Source: Oscillospiraceae bacterium (GTDB lineage Bacteria > Bacillota > Clostridia > Oscillospirales > Ruminococcaceae). From it: a DNA stretch of 13,126 bases. Below the pieces are notes generated by a model. The model made no database searches, was not told the DNA's origin, and saw nothing but the letters and a program-made list of their open reading frames with translations. The DNA lies in assembly GCA_004556975.1 (NCBI GenBank), contig SFFD01000036.1:1-13126 (forward strand), in the 5' to 3' direction. This document shows, in pieces, positions 1-6,907 of the stretch (positions are counted from its first letter, which is position 1; the number at the start of each line of letters is the position of its first letter). Both the position numbers and the translations under genes were made by a program.

Positions 1-345
1 AAGAAAAGCCGTAAGACGGTAAAAGAAAAGTTTCGCCCCCTACCCTCACGCTCCCGCGTGAGACTCCCCCCGAAGGGGGGAATAAACGCTCCACCGGAGA
101 CTTGGCGATTTCTAATCTCAACCGCCTCCCCGACGGGGTCCCGGGCGGATTTTCAGTATCCCTCGGATGCTCGACCGCCGTAGGCACTTCGTGCCAGCCG
201 AGGTTAGTTATTTTAATGCCGCGGTACAAGGCGCACACTTTGCAAGGCGGCTGAGCCGCGGGTGGCGCGGTGCGGCGCTGTGCCGCACCGTGACGGATGA
301 TGGCAGCCCGCGCGGCGGGCGAAATTTAAGTTTTCAGTCTGATTT
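1..345. repeat. GC-rich gene-free region with a cluster of short hairpins
   Basis: No convincing gene is seen here. The stretch carries at least five perfect inverted repeats: 45-51/56-62 (7 bp, loop TCCC), 66-71/75-80 (six C, GAA loop, six G), a nested pair 161-166/198-203 around 183-187/191-195 (GGCAC TTC GTGCC), 268-276/282-290 (9 bp, 5-nt loop) and 306-311/315-320 (6 bp, 3-nt loop). Smaller ones lie at 9-12/16-19 and 247-252/254-259. The density and the mix of small loops resemble dispersed palindromic repeats of intergenic regions in gut Clostridia (inference). None is followed on the + strand by a clean T run, so they are not good intrinsic terminators for a gene to the left. A 91-codon open frame at 167-442 has no ribosome binding site, runs through the hairpins and promoter, and is not believed. 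Confidence 0.6.
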
Positions 346-410
346 AATAAAAGCTCGACGCTTATTTGCGAACGGAAAAATAAAAAAGTATGAATTTTTT
401 ATAAACCCTC

Positions 411-438
411 TTGACAAGGGGGCAAAAAGATATATAAT
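411..438 (+). promoter_or_regulatory. sigma-A promoter of the hrcA heat-shock operon
   Basis: A perfect -35 box TTGACA (411-416) and a perfect -10 box TATAAT (433-438) are separated by 16 nt. The expected start of transcription, around 444-447, falls at the left edge of the CIRCE operator, so bound HrcA would block initiation or early escape. An A/T-rich stretch (about 365-405) precedes it and may act as an UP-like element. Confidence 0.88.
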
Positions 439-445
439 ATAGATG

Positions 446-472
446 TTGGCACTCAAGAGGTACGAGTGCTAA
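446..472 (+). promoter_or_regulatory. CIRCE operator (HrcA binding site)
   Basis: The inverted repeat TTGGCACTC - 9 nt - GAGTGCTAA matches the CIRCE consensus TTAGCACTC-N9-GAGTGCTAA with one mismatch (G for A at position 3 of the left arm). It lies directly downstream of the -10 box and upstream of hrcA. This is the known arrangement for class I heat-shock operons in Firmicutes: HrcA, kept active by GroEL, represses until heat stress. The position shows that the whole hrcA-grpE-dnaK-dnaJ unit is autoregulated. Confidence 0.95.
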
Positions 473-490
473 ACACACAAAAATGAAATC

Positions 491-495
491 GGAGG
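491..495 (+). promoter_or_regulatory. ribosome binding site that decides the hrcA start
   Basis: GGAGG lies 8 nt before the ATG at 504. The earlier in-frame ATG at 483 has no Shine-Dalgarno sequence, so the start at 504 is preferred. Confidence 0.85.
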
Positions 496-503
496 TGTTC
501 GCC

Positions 504-1544
504 ATGCGCTTTGACGAAAGAAAAATGAAAATTCTTTCCGCAATAGTGGAAACATATATACGCACCGGCGAACCGGTGGGTTCAAAAACCCTTTCTGAAA
601 TGCCCGGCATAGGCGTTTCTCCCGCAACGGTAAGAAACGAGATGGCATCGCTTTTCTCCATGGGTCTTTTGGAACAGCCCCACACCTCTGCCGGAAGAAT
701 TCCTTCCCACCTTGGTTACAGAATTTATGTCGACCGGCTTATGAAGGAAGAGCCTCTTACGGAAAAAGAACGCGATGAAATTGACGCCTTGTTCAATGTA
801 GGAGATCCGGACCCGGACCGTCTGCTTCAGGACGCCGCAGAAGCTCTTGCCGAATATACCGACTGCGCTACGGTTGCAATGACAACTACGCCAAGTTATG
901 TTACCGTTGAGCATATAGATATTGTTCCGGCAGATAAAAGCACCGTGGTGCTTTTGGTTATTGCTTCAAACGGCGTAGTAAAAAGCAAGGTTTGCCGCCT
1001 TTCGTTCTGTGTAAATGCCGGAATTATAGATTTTTTTAAAAAATTCGCAAACAGCAAATTTTCAGGTCACACTCTTGAAGAAATAAGCACGGAATATGTT
1101 ACCTCGGTTGCAATTCAGCTTGGCGAATATTCCGAGGTGTTCAATCCGCTGATTGTCGGAATCTATGAGCTTTGCCGTGAGGTTTATGCCGGTCAGTATT
1201 ATCTTGGCGGTCAGGAAAAACTGCTTATGTATAATGAATATTCCGACAGAGCGCTTGAAATAATGAAGCTTCTTTCAAAGCGTGAAGAGCTTGGGCCGGT
1301 TATCGGAAAGAATCCGTCCGGCGTTACGGTGTTCATCGGAAAAGAAAACAGCCTTTCACAGCTTTCGGGCAGTTCGCTTTTGGTTGCGCGTTTCTCTATC
1401 GGAGAAAACGACTGCGGAACAATAGGACTTATCGGCCCTGTGCGGATGGATTACTCAAAGCTGATACCGCACCTTGAATATTTTGCAAAAAAGCTTGGCA
1501 CACTGCTTTCAATGACATATCAACAGAAAACGGGTGATGAATAA
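504..1544 (+). CDS. hrcA: Heat-inducible transcription repressor HrcA
   Basis: 346-residue repressor of class I heat-shock genes; it binds CIRCE as a dimer and needs GroEL for activity (family knowledge). The N-terminal winged-helix part (about residues 1-75) shows the typical DERKMKILSAIVETYIRTGE start, the GSKTLSE and SPATVRNEM recognition-helix region and the HTSAGRIPS wing; the remainder is the GAF-like and inserted dimerisation domains. Length is normal for the family. An in-frame ATG at 483 would add seven residues but lacks a ribosome binding site, while 504 has GGAGG at 8 nt. It is first in the operon directly behind its own operator, and its TAA stop overlaps the grpE ATG by one base (TAATG), suggesting translational coupling. 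Confidence 0.97.
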   Translation: MRFDERKMKILSAIVETYIRTGEPVGSKTLSEMPGIGVSPATVRNEMASLFSMGLLEQPHTSAGRIPSHLGYRIYVDRLMKEEPLTEKERDEIDALFNVGDPDPDRLLQDAAEALAEYTDCATVAMTTTPSYVTVEHIDIVPADKSTVVLLVIASNGVVKSKVCRLSFCVNAGIIDFFKKFANSKFSGHTLEEISTEYVTSVAIQLGEYSEVFNPLIVGIYELCREVYAGQYYLGGQEKLLMYNEYSDRALEIMKLLSKREELGPVIGKNPSGVTVFIGKENSLSQLSGSSLLVARFSIGENDCGTIGLIGPVRMDYSKLIPHLEYFAKKLGTLLSMTYQQKTGDE

Positions 1545-2095
1545 TGGATAAAGAAAATACGAAGGCTCCTGCGGAGCAGACCGAAGAGGTCAAAGAAGCA
1601 GCCGAAACCAAAGAAATCCCGAAGGAGGAAGAGCTTGAGGCTGAAAATCCTCTGAAGGAGGAGCTTGAAAAGCTTAAAAAGGAAAAAGCGGAGCTTAACG
1701 ACCACTACATCAGAATGCTGGCGGAGTATGAAAACTTCCGCAAGCGCAGTCAGCGCGAAAAGGACGGAATTTACGGTGACGCGGTTTCCGACACCGTGGC
1801 GAAGCTGCTGCCCATACTTGACAGTTTCGACCGGGCTTCAAATTACGAATGTCCGGACGAACAATACAAAAAGGGAATTGACCTTATAGGTAATTCTATC
1901 AAGGAAGCCTTTGATTCCCTCGGAATCAAAGAGATTCCCGCTCTTGGCGAAAAGTTTGACCCCAAGTTCCACAACGCCGTGATGCACATTGACAATCCGG
2001 CGTATGAAGAAAACGTAATCACCGATGTTTACCGAAAAGGCTACACCCTCGGCGATAAAGTGATTCGCTTCTCCATGGTTGTCGTGGCAAACTGA
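1544..2095 (+). CDS. grpE: Nucleotide exchange factor GrpE
   Basis: 183-residue co-chaperone that releases ADP from DnaK and restarts its folding cycle in the cytoplasm. The first 45 or so residues are rich in Glu and Lys and probably disordered; residues about 38-85 form the long dimerising helix (coiled coil) with the typical DHYIRMLAEYENFRKRSQRE; the C-terminal beta domain, from about residue 138, shows FDPKFHNAVMH and ends with GYTLGDKVIRFSMVVVAN, the GrpE signature. The start codon overlaps the hrcA stop; no strong Shine-Dalgarno is seen (only a GGTGATG-like stretch), so translation is probably coupled to hrcA. dnaK follows after 73 nt. Confidence 0.97.
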   Translation: MDKENTKAPAEQTEEVKEAAETKEIPKEEELEAENPLKEELEKLKKEKAELNDHYIRMLAEYENFRKRSQREKDGIYGDAVSDTVAKLLPILDSFDRASNYECPDEQYKKGIDLIGNSIKEAFDSLGIKEIPALGEKFDPKFHNAVMHIDNPAYEENVITDVYRKGYTLGDKVIRFSMVVVAN

Positions 2096-2155
2096 AAAAA
2101 GTAAAAAACGCTCAAAGCGCTTTATATAAATTGTTATCACATCTTTTATAATATT

Positions 2156-2160
2156 GGAGG
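2156..2160 (+). promoter_or_regulatory. ribosome binding site that decides the dnaK start
   Basis: GGAGG 8 nt before the ATG at 2169. An in-frame TTG at 2154 overlaps this site and is therefore not the start. Confidence 0.85.
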
Positions 2161-2168
2161 AAAAATAT

Positions 2169-4031
2169 ATGTCTAAAATTATTGGTATTGACCTTGGTAC
2201 TACTAACTCTTGTGTTGCCGTTATGGAAGGCGGCGAACCGGTTGTTATCCCTAACCCCGAAGGAGCGCGCACCACTCCTTCCGTTGTCGGCTTCTCTAAA
2301 ACCGGCGAGCGTATCGTTGGCCAGGCTGCAAAACGCCAGGCTGTAACCAACCCCGAAAGAACCATCACTTCCATCAAGCGTAAAATGGGCTCCGACTACA
2401 AAGTAAGCATTGACGGAAAAAGCTACACTCCTCAGGAGATTTCCGCAATGATTCTTCAGAAGCTTAAATCCGATGCGGAAGCCTACCTTGGCGAGCCTGT
2501 AACCGAAGCGGTTATCACCGTTCCCGCATACTTCACCGATGCGCAGCGTCAGGCGACTAAGGACGCAGGCAAAATCGCAGGCCTTGAGGTAAAGCGTATC
2601 ATCAACGAGCCTACCGCTGCGGCTCTTGCCTACGGCGCAGACAAAGAGGACGACCAGAAGATTATGGTTTACGACCTCGGCGGCGGCACCTTCGATGTTT
2701 CCATCATCGAAATGGGCGACGGTATTCAGGAGGTTCTTGCAACCGCAGGTAATAACCACCTCGGCGGCGATGACTTCGACGACAGACTTATCAACTATCT
2801 TGCAGACCAGTTCAAGGGCGAAACCGGAATTGACCTCCGCAGCGATAAAATGGCTATGCAGAGACTTAAAGAGGCCGCCGAAAAAGCAAAAATCGACCTT
2901 TCCGGCATGACTCAAACCAATGTAAACCTGCCGTTCATCACTGCAGACGCCACCGGTCCTAAGCACCTTGACTGCAACATCACCAGAGCAAAGTTCAACG
3001 AGCTTACCGCCGACCTTGTTCAGGCGACCATGGGCCCCGTAAACCAGGCGCTCTCCGACGCAGGTCTTAAACCCTCCGACCTTGATAAAATCCTTCTCGT
3101 CGGCGGTTCTTCCCGTATCCCCGCTGTTCAGGAAGCAGTTAAGAACATCACCGGCAAAGAGCCCTTCAAGGGCATCAACCCGGATGAGTGCGTAGCCATC
3201 GGCGCTGCAATTCAGGGCGGCGTTCTCACCGGCGAAGTAAAGGGCATCGTCCTGCTTGACGTAACTCCTCTTTCTCTTGGTCTTGAAACCCTCGGCGGCG
3301 TATTCACCAAGATTATCGACAGAAACACCACCATCCCCGCAAAGAAATCCCAGGTGTTCTCCACCGCAGCGGACGGTCAGACCTCCGTTGAGGTTCATGT
3401 TCTCCAGGGCGAGCGTGAAATGGCAAAGGATAACAAGACCCTCGGTATGTTCCACCTCGACGGCATTATGCCCGCACCCAGAGGCGTTCCGCAGATTGAA
3501 GTAACCTTTGATATAGACGCCAACGGCATTGTTCATGTAAGCGCAAAGGATCTCGGCACCGGCAAGGAACAGCATATCACCATCACCAGCTCCACCAATA
3601 TGAGCAAAGAGGATGTTGAAAAGGCAGTTAAAGAAGCAGAGCAGTACGCCGCAGAGGATAAGAAGCACCGTGAGGAAATCGACGCAAGAAATGCCGCCGA
3701 CCAGATGGTATATCAGTCCGAAAAGACCATTACCGACCTCGGCGACAAGCTCTCCGCAGACGACAAATCCGCGCTTCAGAGCAAGATTGACGCCCTCAAG
3801 GAAGCGCTTAAGGGCACAAGCGTTGAGGATATCACCGCAAAGCAGAAGGATCTTGAGCAGAAATTCTACGAGGTTTCCGCAAAGGTATATCAGCAGTCCG
3901 CTCCGAACGGCGCGGCAGGCGCACAGCCCGGCTGCGATGGTAGCTGCGATAACTGCGATAATCATTCCGCCGGTAACGGAAACGGCGACGGCTACGTTGA
4001 CGCCGACTACCGCGAAGTAAACGATAACTGA
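2169..4031 (+). CDS. dnaK: Molecular chaperone DnaK (Hsp70)
   Basis: 620-residue ATP-dependent chaperone working with DnaJ and GrpE. The three Hsp70 signatures are intact: IDLGTTNS (residues 7-14), the phosphate-2 loop DLGGGTFDVSII (from about 168) and ILLVGGSSRIPAVQEAV (from about 308). The substrate-binding domain follows from about 363 (LLDVTPLSLGLETLGG) with the helical lid after about 480. The segment after GSDYKVSIDGKSY is short relative to E. coli DnaK, the well-known deletion of Gram-positive DnaK proteins. The usual VDADYREV-type acidic end is present, but the disordered tail before it contains three cysteines (589, 593, 596; spacing CX3CX2C), which is unusual. Start at 2169 is set by GGAGG. 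A structured spacer separates it from dnaJ. Confidence 0.98.
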   Translation: MSKIIGIDLGTTNSCVAVMEGGEPVVIPNPEGARTTPSVVGFSKTGERIVGQAAKRQAVTNPERTITSIKRKMGSDYKVSIDGKSYTPQEISAMILQKLKSDAEAYLGEPVTEAVITVPAYFTDAQRQATKDAGKIAGLEVKRIINEPTAAALAYGADKEDDQKIMVYDLGGGTFDVSIIEMGDGIQEVLATAGNNHLGGDDFDDRLINYLADQFKGETGIDLRSDKMAMQRLKEAAEKAKIDLSGMTQTNVNLPFITADATGPKHLDCNITRAKFNELTADLVQATMGPVNQALSDAGLKPSDLDKILLVGGSSRIPAVQEAVKNITGKEPFKGINPDECVAIGAAIQGGVLTGEVKGIVLLDVTPLSLGLETLGGVFTKIIDRNTTIPAKKSQVFSTAADGQTSVEVHVLQGEREMAKDNKTLGMFHLDGIMPAPRGVPQIEVTFDIDANGIVHVSAKDLGTGKEQHITITSSTNMSKEDVEKAVKEAEQYAAEDKKHREEIDARNAADQMVYQSEKTITDLGDKLSADDKSALQSKIDALKEALKGTSVEDITAKQKDLEQKFYEVSAKVYQQSAPNGAAGAQPGCDGSCDNCDNHSAGNGNGDGYVDADYREVNDN

Positions 4032-4101
4032 AAGCTTTGATAGGCTTTCACGGGCATAAAAACGGCTTTCTGCGCAGGGGCAATCTGCCTCTGCGCAGAA
4101 A
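4029..4101 (+). promoter_or_regulatory. tandem hairpins between dnaK and dnaJ
   Basis: Two perfect or near-perfect stem-loops follow the dnaK stop. The first pairs 4029-4035 with 4044-4050 (7 bp, 8-nt loop) and includes the stop codon. The second pairs 4067-4082 with 4086-4101 (16 bp with one G-T pair, 3-nt loop ATC). No T run follows the second stem, so it is not a classical intrinsic terminator. A role in mRNA stability, RNase processing or partial attenuation that lowers DnaJ relative to DnaK is the likely meaning (inference). Confidence 0.7.
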
Positions 4102-4124
4102 TTGATATATGATGAGAAGAAATC

Positions 4125-4131
4125 AGGTGAT
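4125..4131 (+). promoter_or_regulatory. ribosome binding site for the TTG start of dnaJ
   Basis: AGGTGAT lies 5 nt before the TTG at 4137. This supports TTG as the dnaJ start; no ATG or GTG is available in frame nearby. Confidence 0.65.
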
Positions 4132-4136
4132 GGATT

Positions 4137-5303
4137 TTGGCGGAAAAGCGTGATTATTACGAGGTGCTCGGCGTTGCGAAGACCGCAACGGACGATGAGA
4201 TAAAAAAAGCTTACCGCAAGCTTGCAAAACAGTACCACCCGGATCTTAACCCGGGCGACGCCACTGCAGAAGCAAAGTTCAAAGAGGTGGGCGAAGCCTA
4301 CGAGGTTCTTTCAGATAAAGAAAAGCGTGCGCGCTATGACCAGTTCGGTCATGCCGGAGTTGACCCGTCATATGGCGGCGGCCAGGGCGGATATGCCCGA
4401 TATCAGCAGTATGACCACGGTGACTTTGGAAATTTCGATGACATTTTCGGCGACATTTTCGGCGGATTTGGCTTCGGGGGCTCAACAAGAACCCGCAATC
4501 CTAATGGCCCTGTTCGCGGAAACGACACCAATGTGCGGATTCAGCTTACATTTATGGAGGCTGTAAAGGGATGCAAAAAGGATATTCCGATTCAGCGGCT
4601 TGAGCGCTGCGCCACCTGCGGCGGCACAGGCGCAAAAGCCGGCACAAGCCCGGAAAACTGCCCCGAATGCGGCGGCAGCGGTCAGGTTCGTGTGCAGCAG
4701 CGCAGCCCCTTCGGCGTAATTCAGACAACTAAGCCCTGCTCTCGCTGCGGCGGCAAGGGTAAGATTATAAACGACCCCTGCAAAGCATGCAACGGCATGG
4801 GACGTGTTCGCCATAATAAAAAGATTTCAGTCAATATCCCTGCGGGTATTGACGACGGCCAGACATTTGTGGTTCGCGGTCAGGGCGATGACGGTACAAA
4901 CGGCGGTCCTTCCGGAGATTTGAACGTAACCGTAACCGTTGCGGAAGATTCCATCTTCCGCCGCGACAATTTTGATGTGTGGGTGGATATTCCCATTACC
5001 TACGCTCAGGCGGTGCTCGGCGACGACATTGTCGTGCCCACCGTGGACGGCAAGGTTTCTTACACCGTGCCGGAGGGCACACAATCCGGTACGACTTTCC
5101 GCCTTCGCAACAAGGGCATTCCCTATGTGAACGGCAAGGGGCGCGGCGACGAATACGTTCGCGTGAATGTGGAGGTTCCCACCAACCTTACTGCGAAGCA
5201 GAAGGATATGATAAGGGAGTTTGAAGGCTCCACCGGCGATAGGAACTATCAAAAGCGCAAGAGCTTTTTTGACAAAATAAAAGACGCCTTTAAGGGAGAT
5301 TAA
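4137..5303 (+). CDS. dnaJ: Chaperone DnaJ (Hsp40)
   Basis: 388-residue type I J-protein that delivers substrates to DnaK and stimulates its ATPase. The J-domain occupies residues 1-70 with the essential HPD at 34-36; a Gly/Phe-rich linker (about 75-125, with repeated GDIFGGFGFGG-like sequence) follows; the zinc-binding domain has four CxxCxGxG repeats from Cys158 (CATCGGTG, CPECGGSG, CSRCGGKG, CKACNGMG), all cysteines present; then the C-terminal peptide-binding domains. The start is TTG: the conserved AEKRDYYEVLGV follows it at once and a Shine-Dalgarno stands at the right distance. An ATG at 4130 in another frame would give only seven codons. The stop is 3 nt before prmA. Confidence 0.97.
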   Translation: MAEKRDYYEVLGVAKTATDDEIKKAYRKLAKQYHPDLNPGDATAEAKFKEVGEAYEVLSDKEKRARYDQFGHAGVDPSYGGGQGGYARYQQYDHGDFGNFDDIFGDIFGGFGFGGSTRTRNPNGPVRGNDTNVRIQLTFMEAVKGCKKDIPIQRLERCATCGGTGAKAGTSPENCPECGGSGQVRVQQRSPFGVIQTTKPCSRCGGKGKIINDPCKACNGMGRVRHNKKISVNIPAGIDDGQTFVVRGQGDDGTNGGPSGDLNVTVTVAEDSIFRRDNFDVWVDIPITYAQAVLGDDIVVPTVDGKVSYTVPEGTQSGTTFRLRNKGIPYVNGKGRGDEYVRVNVEVPTNLTAKQKDMIREFEGSTGDRNYQKRKSFFDKIKDAFKGD

Positions 5304-5306
5304 CCA

Positions 5307-6227
5307 ATGGAAACCTGGAACGAGCTTACCGTAAAAGTTAGCACCGAAGATACCGAACGAGCTGCTGCCATTTGCACCATGACGGCGGATATGGGTATTT
5401 ATATTGAGGATTACAGCGACATTGAGCAGGAGGTTTGGAACATTGCCCATGTTGACCTTATCGAGCAAGAGCTGCTGGAGCGGGACCGTGCTCATTCTCT
5501 TATACATGTATATATCAAGCAGGAGGAACAGGCTGCAGAAGCCGCTGCGTTTCTTGACGAGCGGCTGAACGCCGAGGGAATTGAGCACGAAACAAGCATT
5601 GCGGGCGTTAACGAGGAGGACTGGGCAAATAACTGGAAGCAGTTTTATCACACTCAGCATATCGGCAAGCGCCTTATTGTTTCTCCTTCGTGGGAAGATT
5701 ATAAGCCCGCCGAAGGCGAGGTTGTAATGAATCTTGACCCCGGAATGGCTTTCGGAACAGGTACGCACGATACAACACGCCTTTGCCTTGAGCTTTTAGA
5801 GGAATGCGTCACTCCGCAGACGCATATCCTGGATGTGGGCACGGGCAGCGGAATTCTTTCTGTGGGCGGGGTGCTTCTCGGCGCTTCGTCTGCGCTTGGC
5901 GTTGATATTGATCCGGTTGCCGTAAAGGTTGCAAAAGAAAATGCTGTTCTTAACAATGTGGAAGATAAAACGGAATTTGTATGCGGCGATCTTACAGATA
6001 AGGTTCACGGAAAGTTTGAAATTGTTACCGCAAACATTGTTGCGGATGTTATAATCCGCCTTTTGAGCACTGTAAAAAACTATCTTGTAAAAGGCGGCAC
6101 ATTTATTGTATCCGGCATTATTGACACCCGTGCAGATGAAGTTGAAAATGCCTGCCGCGAAGCGGGATTTGTTACCGAAAAACGGCTTGAGCACGGCGGC
6201 TGGGTGGCAATTATGATGAAATATTGA
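5307..6227 (+). CDS. prmA: Ribosomal protein L11 methyltransferase PrmA
   Basis: 306-residue SAM-dependent enzyme that trimethylates ribosomal protein L11. The N-terminal part (about residues 1-100) is the L11-recognition domain; the linker has the conserved NEEDWANNWKQFYH; the catalytic domain begins with LDPGMAFGTGTHDTTRLCLE, then SAM motif I DVGTGSG at residues 176-182, the acidic residue after strand 2 (GVDIDP) and the ANIVADVI substrate/SAM motif near residue 243. The ribosome binding site AAGGGAG lies about 8 nt upstream and inside the end of dnaJ. In many Firmicutes prmA follows dnaJ in the heat-shock operon and is followed by rsmE; here the operon stops at a terminator and no rsmE is present. 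It is a housekeeping gene carried on a stress-regulated transcript. Confidence 0.97.
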   Translation: METWNELTVKVSTEDTERAAAICTMTADMGIYIEDYSDIEQEVWNIAHVDLIEQELLERDRAHSLIHVYIKQEEQAAEAAAFLDERLNAEGIEHETSIAGVNEEDWANNWKQFYHTQHIGKRLIVSPSWEDYKPAEGEVVMNLDPGMAFGTGTHDTTRLCLELLEECVTPQTHILDVGTGSGILSVGGVLLGASSALGVDIDPVAVKVAKENAVLNNVEDKTEFVCGDLTDKVHGKFEIVTANIVADVIIRLLSTVKNYLVKGGTFIVSGIIDTRADEVENACREAGFVTEKRLEHGGWVAIMMKY

Positions 6228-6263
6228 TTTTGAGCACGAATAATATATACAAATTAAAAAAAC

Positions 6264-6296
6264 GAGCATTGCATTCTCTGTGCGGTGCTCATTTTT
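6264..6296 (+). terminator. intrinsic terminator of the heat-shock operon
   Basis: GAGCATTGCA (6264-6273) pairs with TGCGGTGCTC (6281-6290): 10 bp with two G-T pairs and a 7-nt loop, followed by ATTTTTATTT. An A run before the stem (6255-6262) would give a U run on the other strand, so it may also stop transcription from the right. Confidence 0.85.
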
Positions 6297-6300
6297 ATTT

Positions 6301-6452
6301 AAGATAGCTTTTAACACTTTTGCTACAGGTTAGAACCCGTAAAGGAGCAGCCGTTTTCACGTTTTCACCGGCAATGCCGGAGAAAATAATATTTTATGCA
6401 AGACCTTGCATAAAATTTTGCCTGCGCCTTACTTATCTTTGCTGTTTTATAT
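6301..6452. other. gene-free gap with two inverted repeats
   Basis: No gene is seen. There is a short palindrome CCGGCA-A-TGCCGG at 6368-6380 and an 11-bp perfect inverted repeat at 6391-6401/6406-6416 with loop GACC. The second is A/T-rich at its base and could act as a weak bidirectional terminator, but it is not needed for either neighbouring transcript, both of which have their own terminator. Confidence 0.5.
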
Positions 6453-6454
6453 AT

Positions 6455-6483
6455 AAAAAAGCACCGCTTAAAAAAAGCGGTGC
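6455..6483 (-). terminator. intrinsic terminator of the murC transcript
   Basis: On the - strand the stem GCACCGCTT / AAGCGGTGC (9 bp; arms at 6475-6483 and 6461-6469, loop of five T) is followed directly by six T (complement of 6455-6460). It lies 22 nt past the stop of the 129-residue gene. Confidence 0.9.
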
Positions 6484-6505
6484 TAAAAATTTAATCAAAA
6501 GGCGG

Positions 6506-6895
6506 CTATTCCTTTGCTTCGTCAGTCATGCTGCGCAAAACGGTAAAAAGCTCCTCATAGCGGTCAAGCATGGCGTTGAAGCGGGGAGAGTGCTTTGTTA
6601 TACCGTCTGCTTCATATTTGTCGCGGACTTCCTTCCACTCTTTAGGATATTTTGCAGTCATTTCGGAAAGCAGATCGTAAAATCCGTCATGGTCAAGGCG
6701 GCGGCTTCTTGCAGCCTTTTCTGCGGGAAGAATATAACTTACCACCACGTCGTCAACCTTGCGCTTTGCGGTCAGAAGAGCGGCCTCTTCCTCCTCGCGG
6801 TTTTCAAGCAGGGTTTCAAGCACCTCTTCACTTTCAAGCTTTTCATTTGCTATGTAAATACGCATTTTGTCGGCAAGTTTGGGAATGGGTATCAT
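6506..6895 (-). CDS. Hypothetical protein downstream of murC
   Basis: 129 residues, not recognised. It is charged, rich in Glu, Lys and Arg, has no Cys, no signal peptide and no membrane segment, and looks mostly helical, so a small soluble cytoplasmic protein is likely. The first 45 residues end in an acidic run (ENREEEEAALL); the centre has PAEKAARSRRLDHDGFYDLL and the end is KHSPRFNAMLDRYEELF. Start: ATG at 6895 behind a strong AAAGGAGG, which begins right at the murC stop codon. Only 12 nt separate the genes and one terminator closes both, so it is cotranscribed with murC and probably translationally coupled. Context alone hints at an envelope or division role; nothing in the sequence proves one. 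Confidence 0.85.
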   Translation of the reverse strand: MIPIPKLADKMRIYIANEKLESEEVLETLLENREEEEAALLTAKRKVDDVVVSYILPAEKAARSRRLDHDGFYDLLSEMTAKYPKEWKEVRDKYEADGITKHSPRFNAMLDRYEELFTVLRSMTDEAKE

Positions 6896-6907
6896 GCTGT
6901 TCCTCCT

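Noticed and set aside
167..442. A 91-codon + strand open frame in the hairpin region
   Set aside because: No ribosome binding site, translation with no family features, and it ends inside the heat-shock promoter and operator.
2131..2152. Internal promoter before dnaK (TATAAT at 2147-2152)
   Set aside because: A perfect -10 box, but no -35 box at 16-18 nt (TTGTTA is only 10 nt away), and the start point would fall within or just past the ribosome binding site.
2112..4238. A 708-codon open frame antisense to dnaK
   Set aside because: Long antisense frames over dnaK are a known side effect of its codon use. The frame has no ribosome binding site, its translation is low-complexity and hydrophobic, and dnaK has all Hsp70 motifs.
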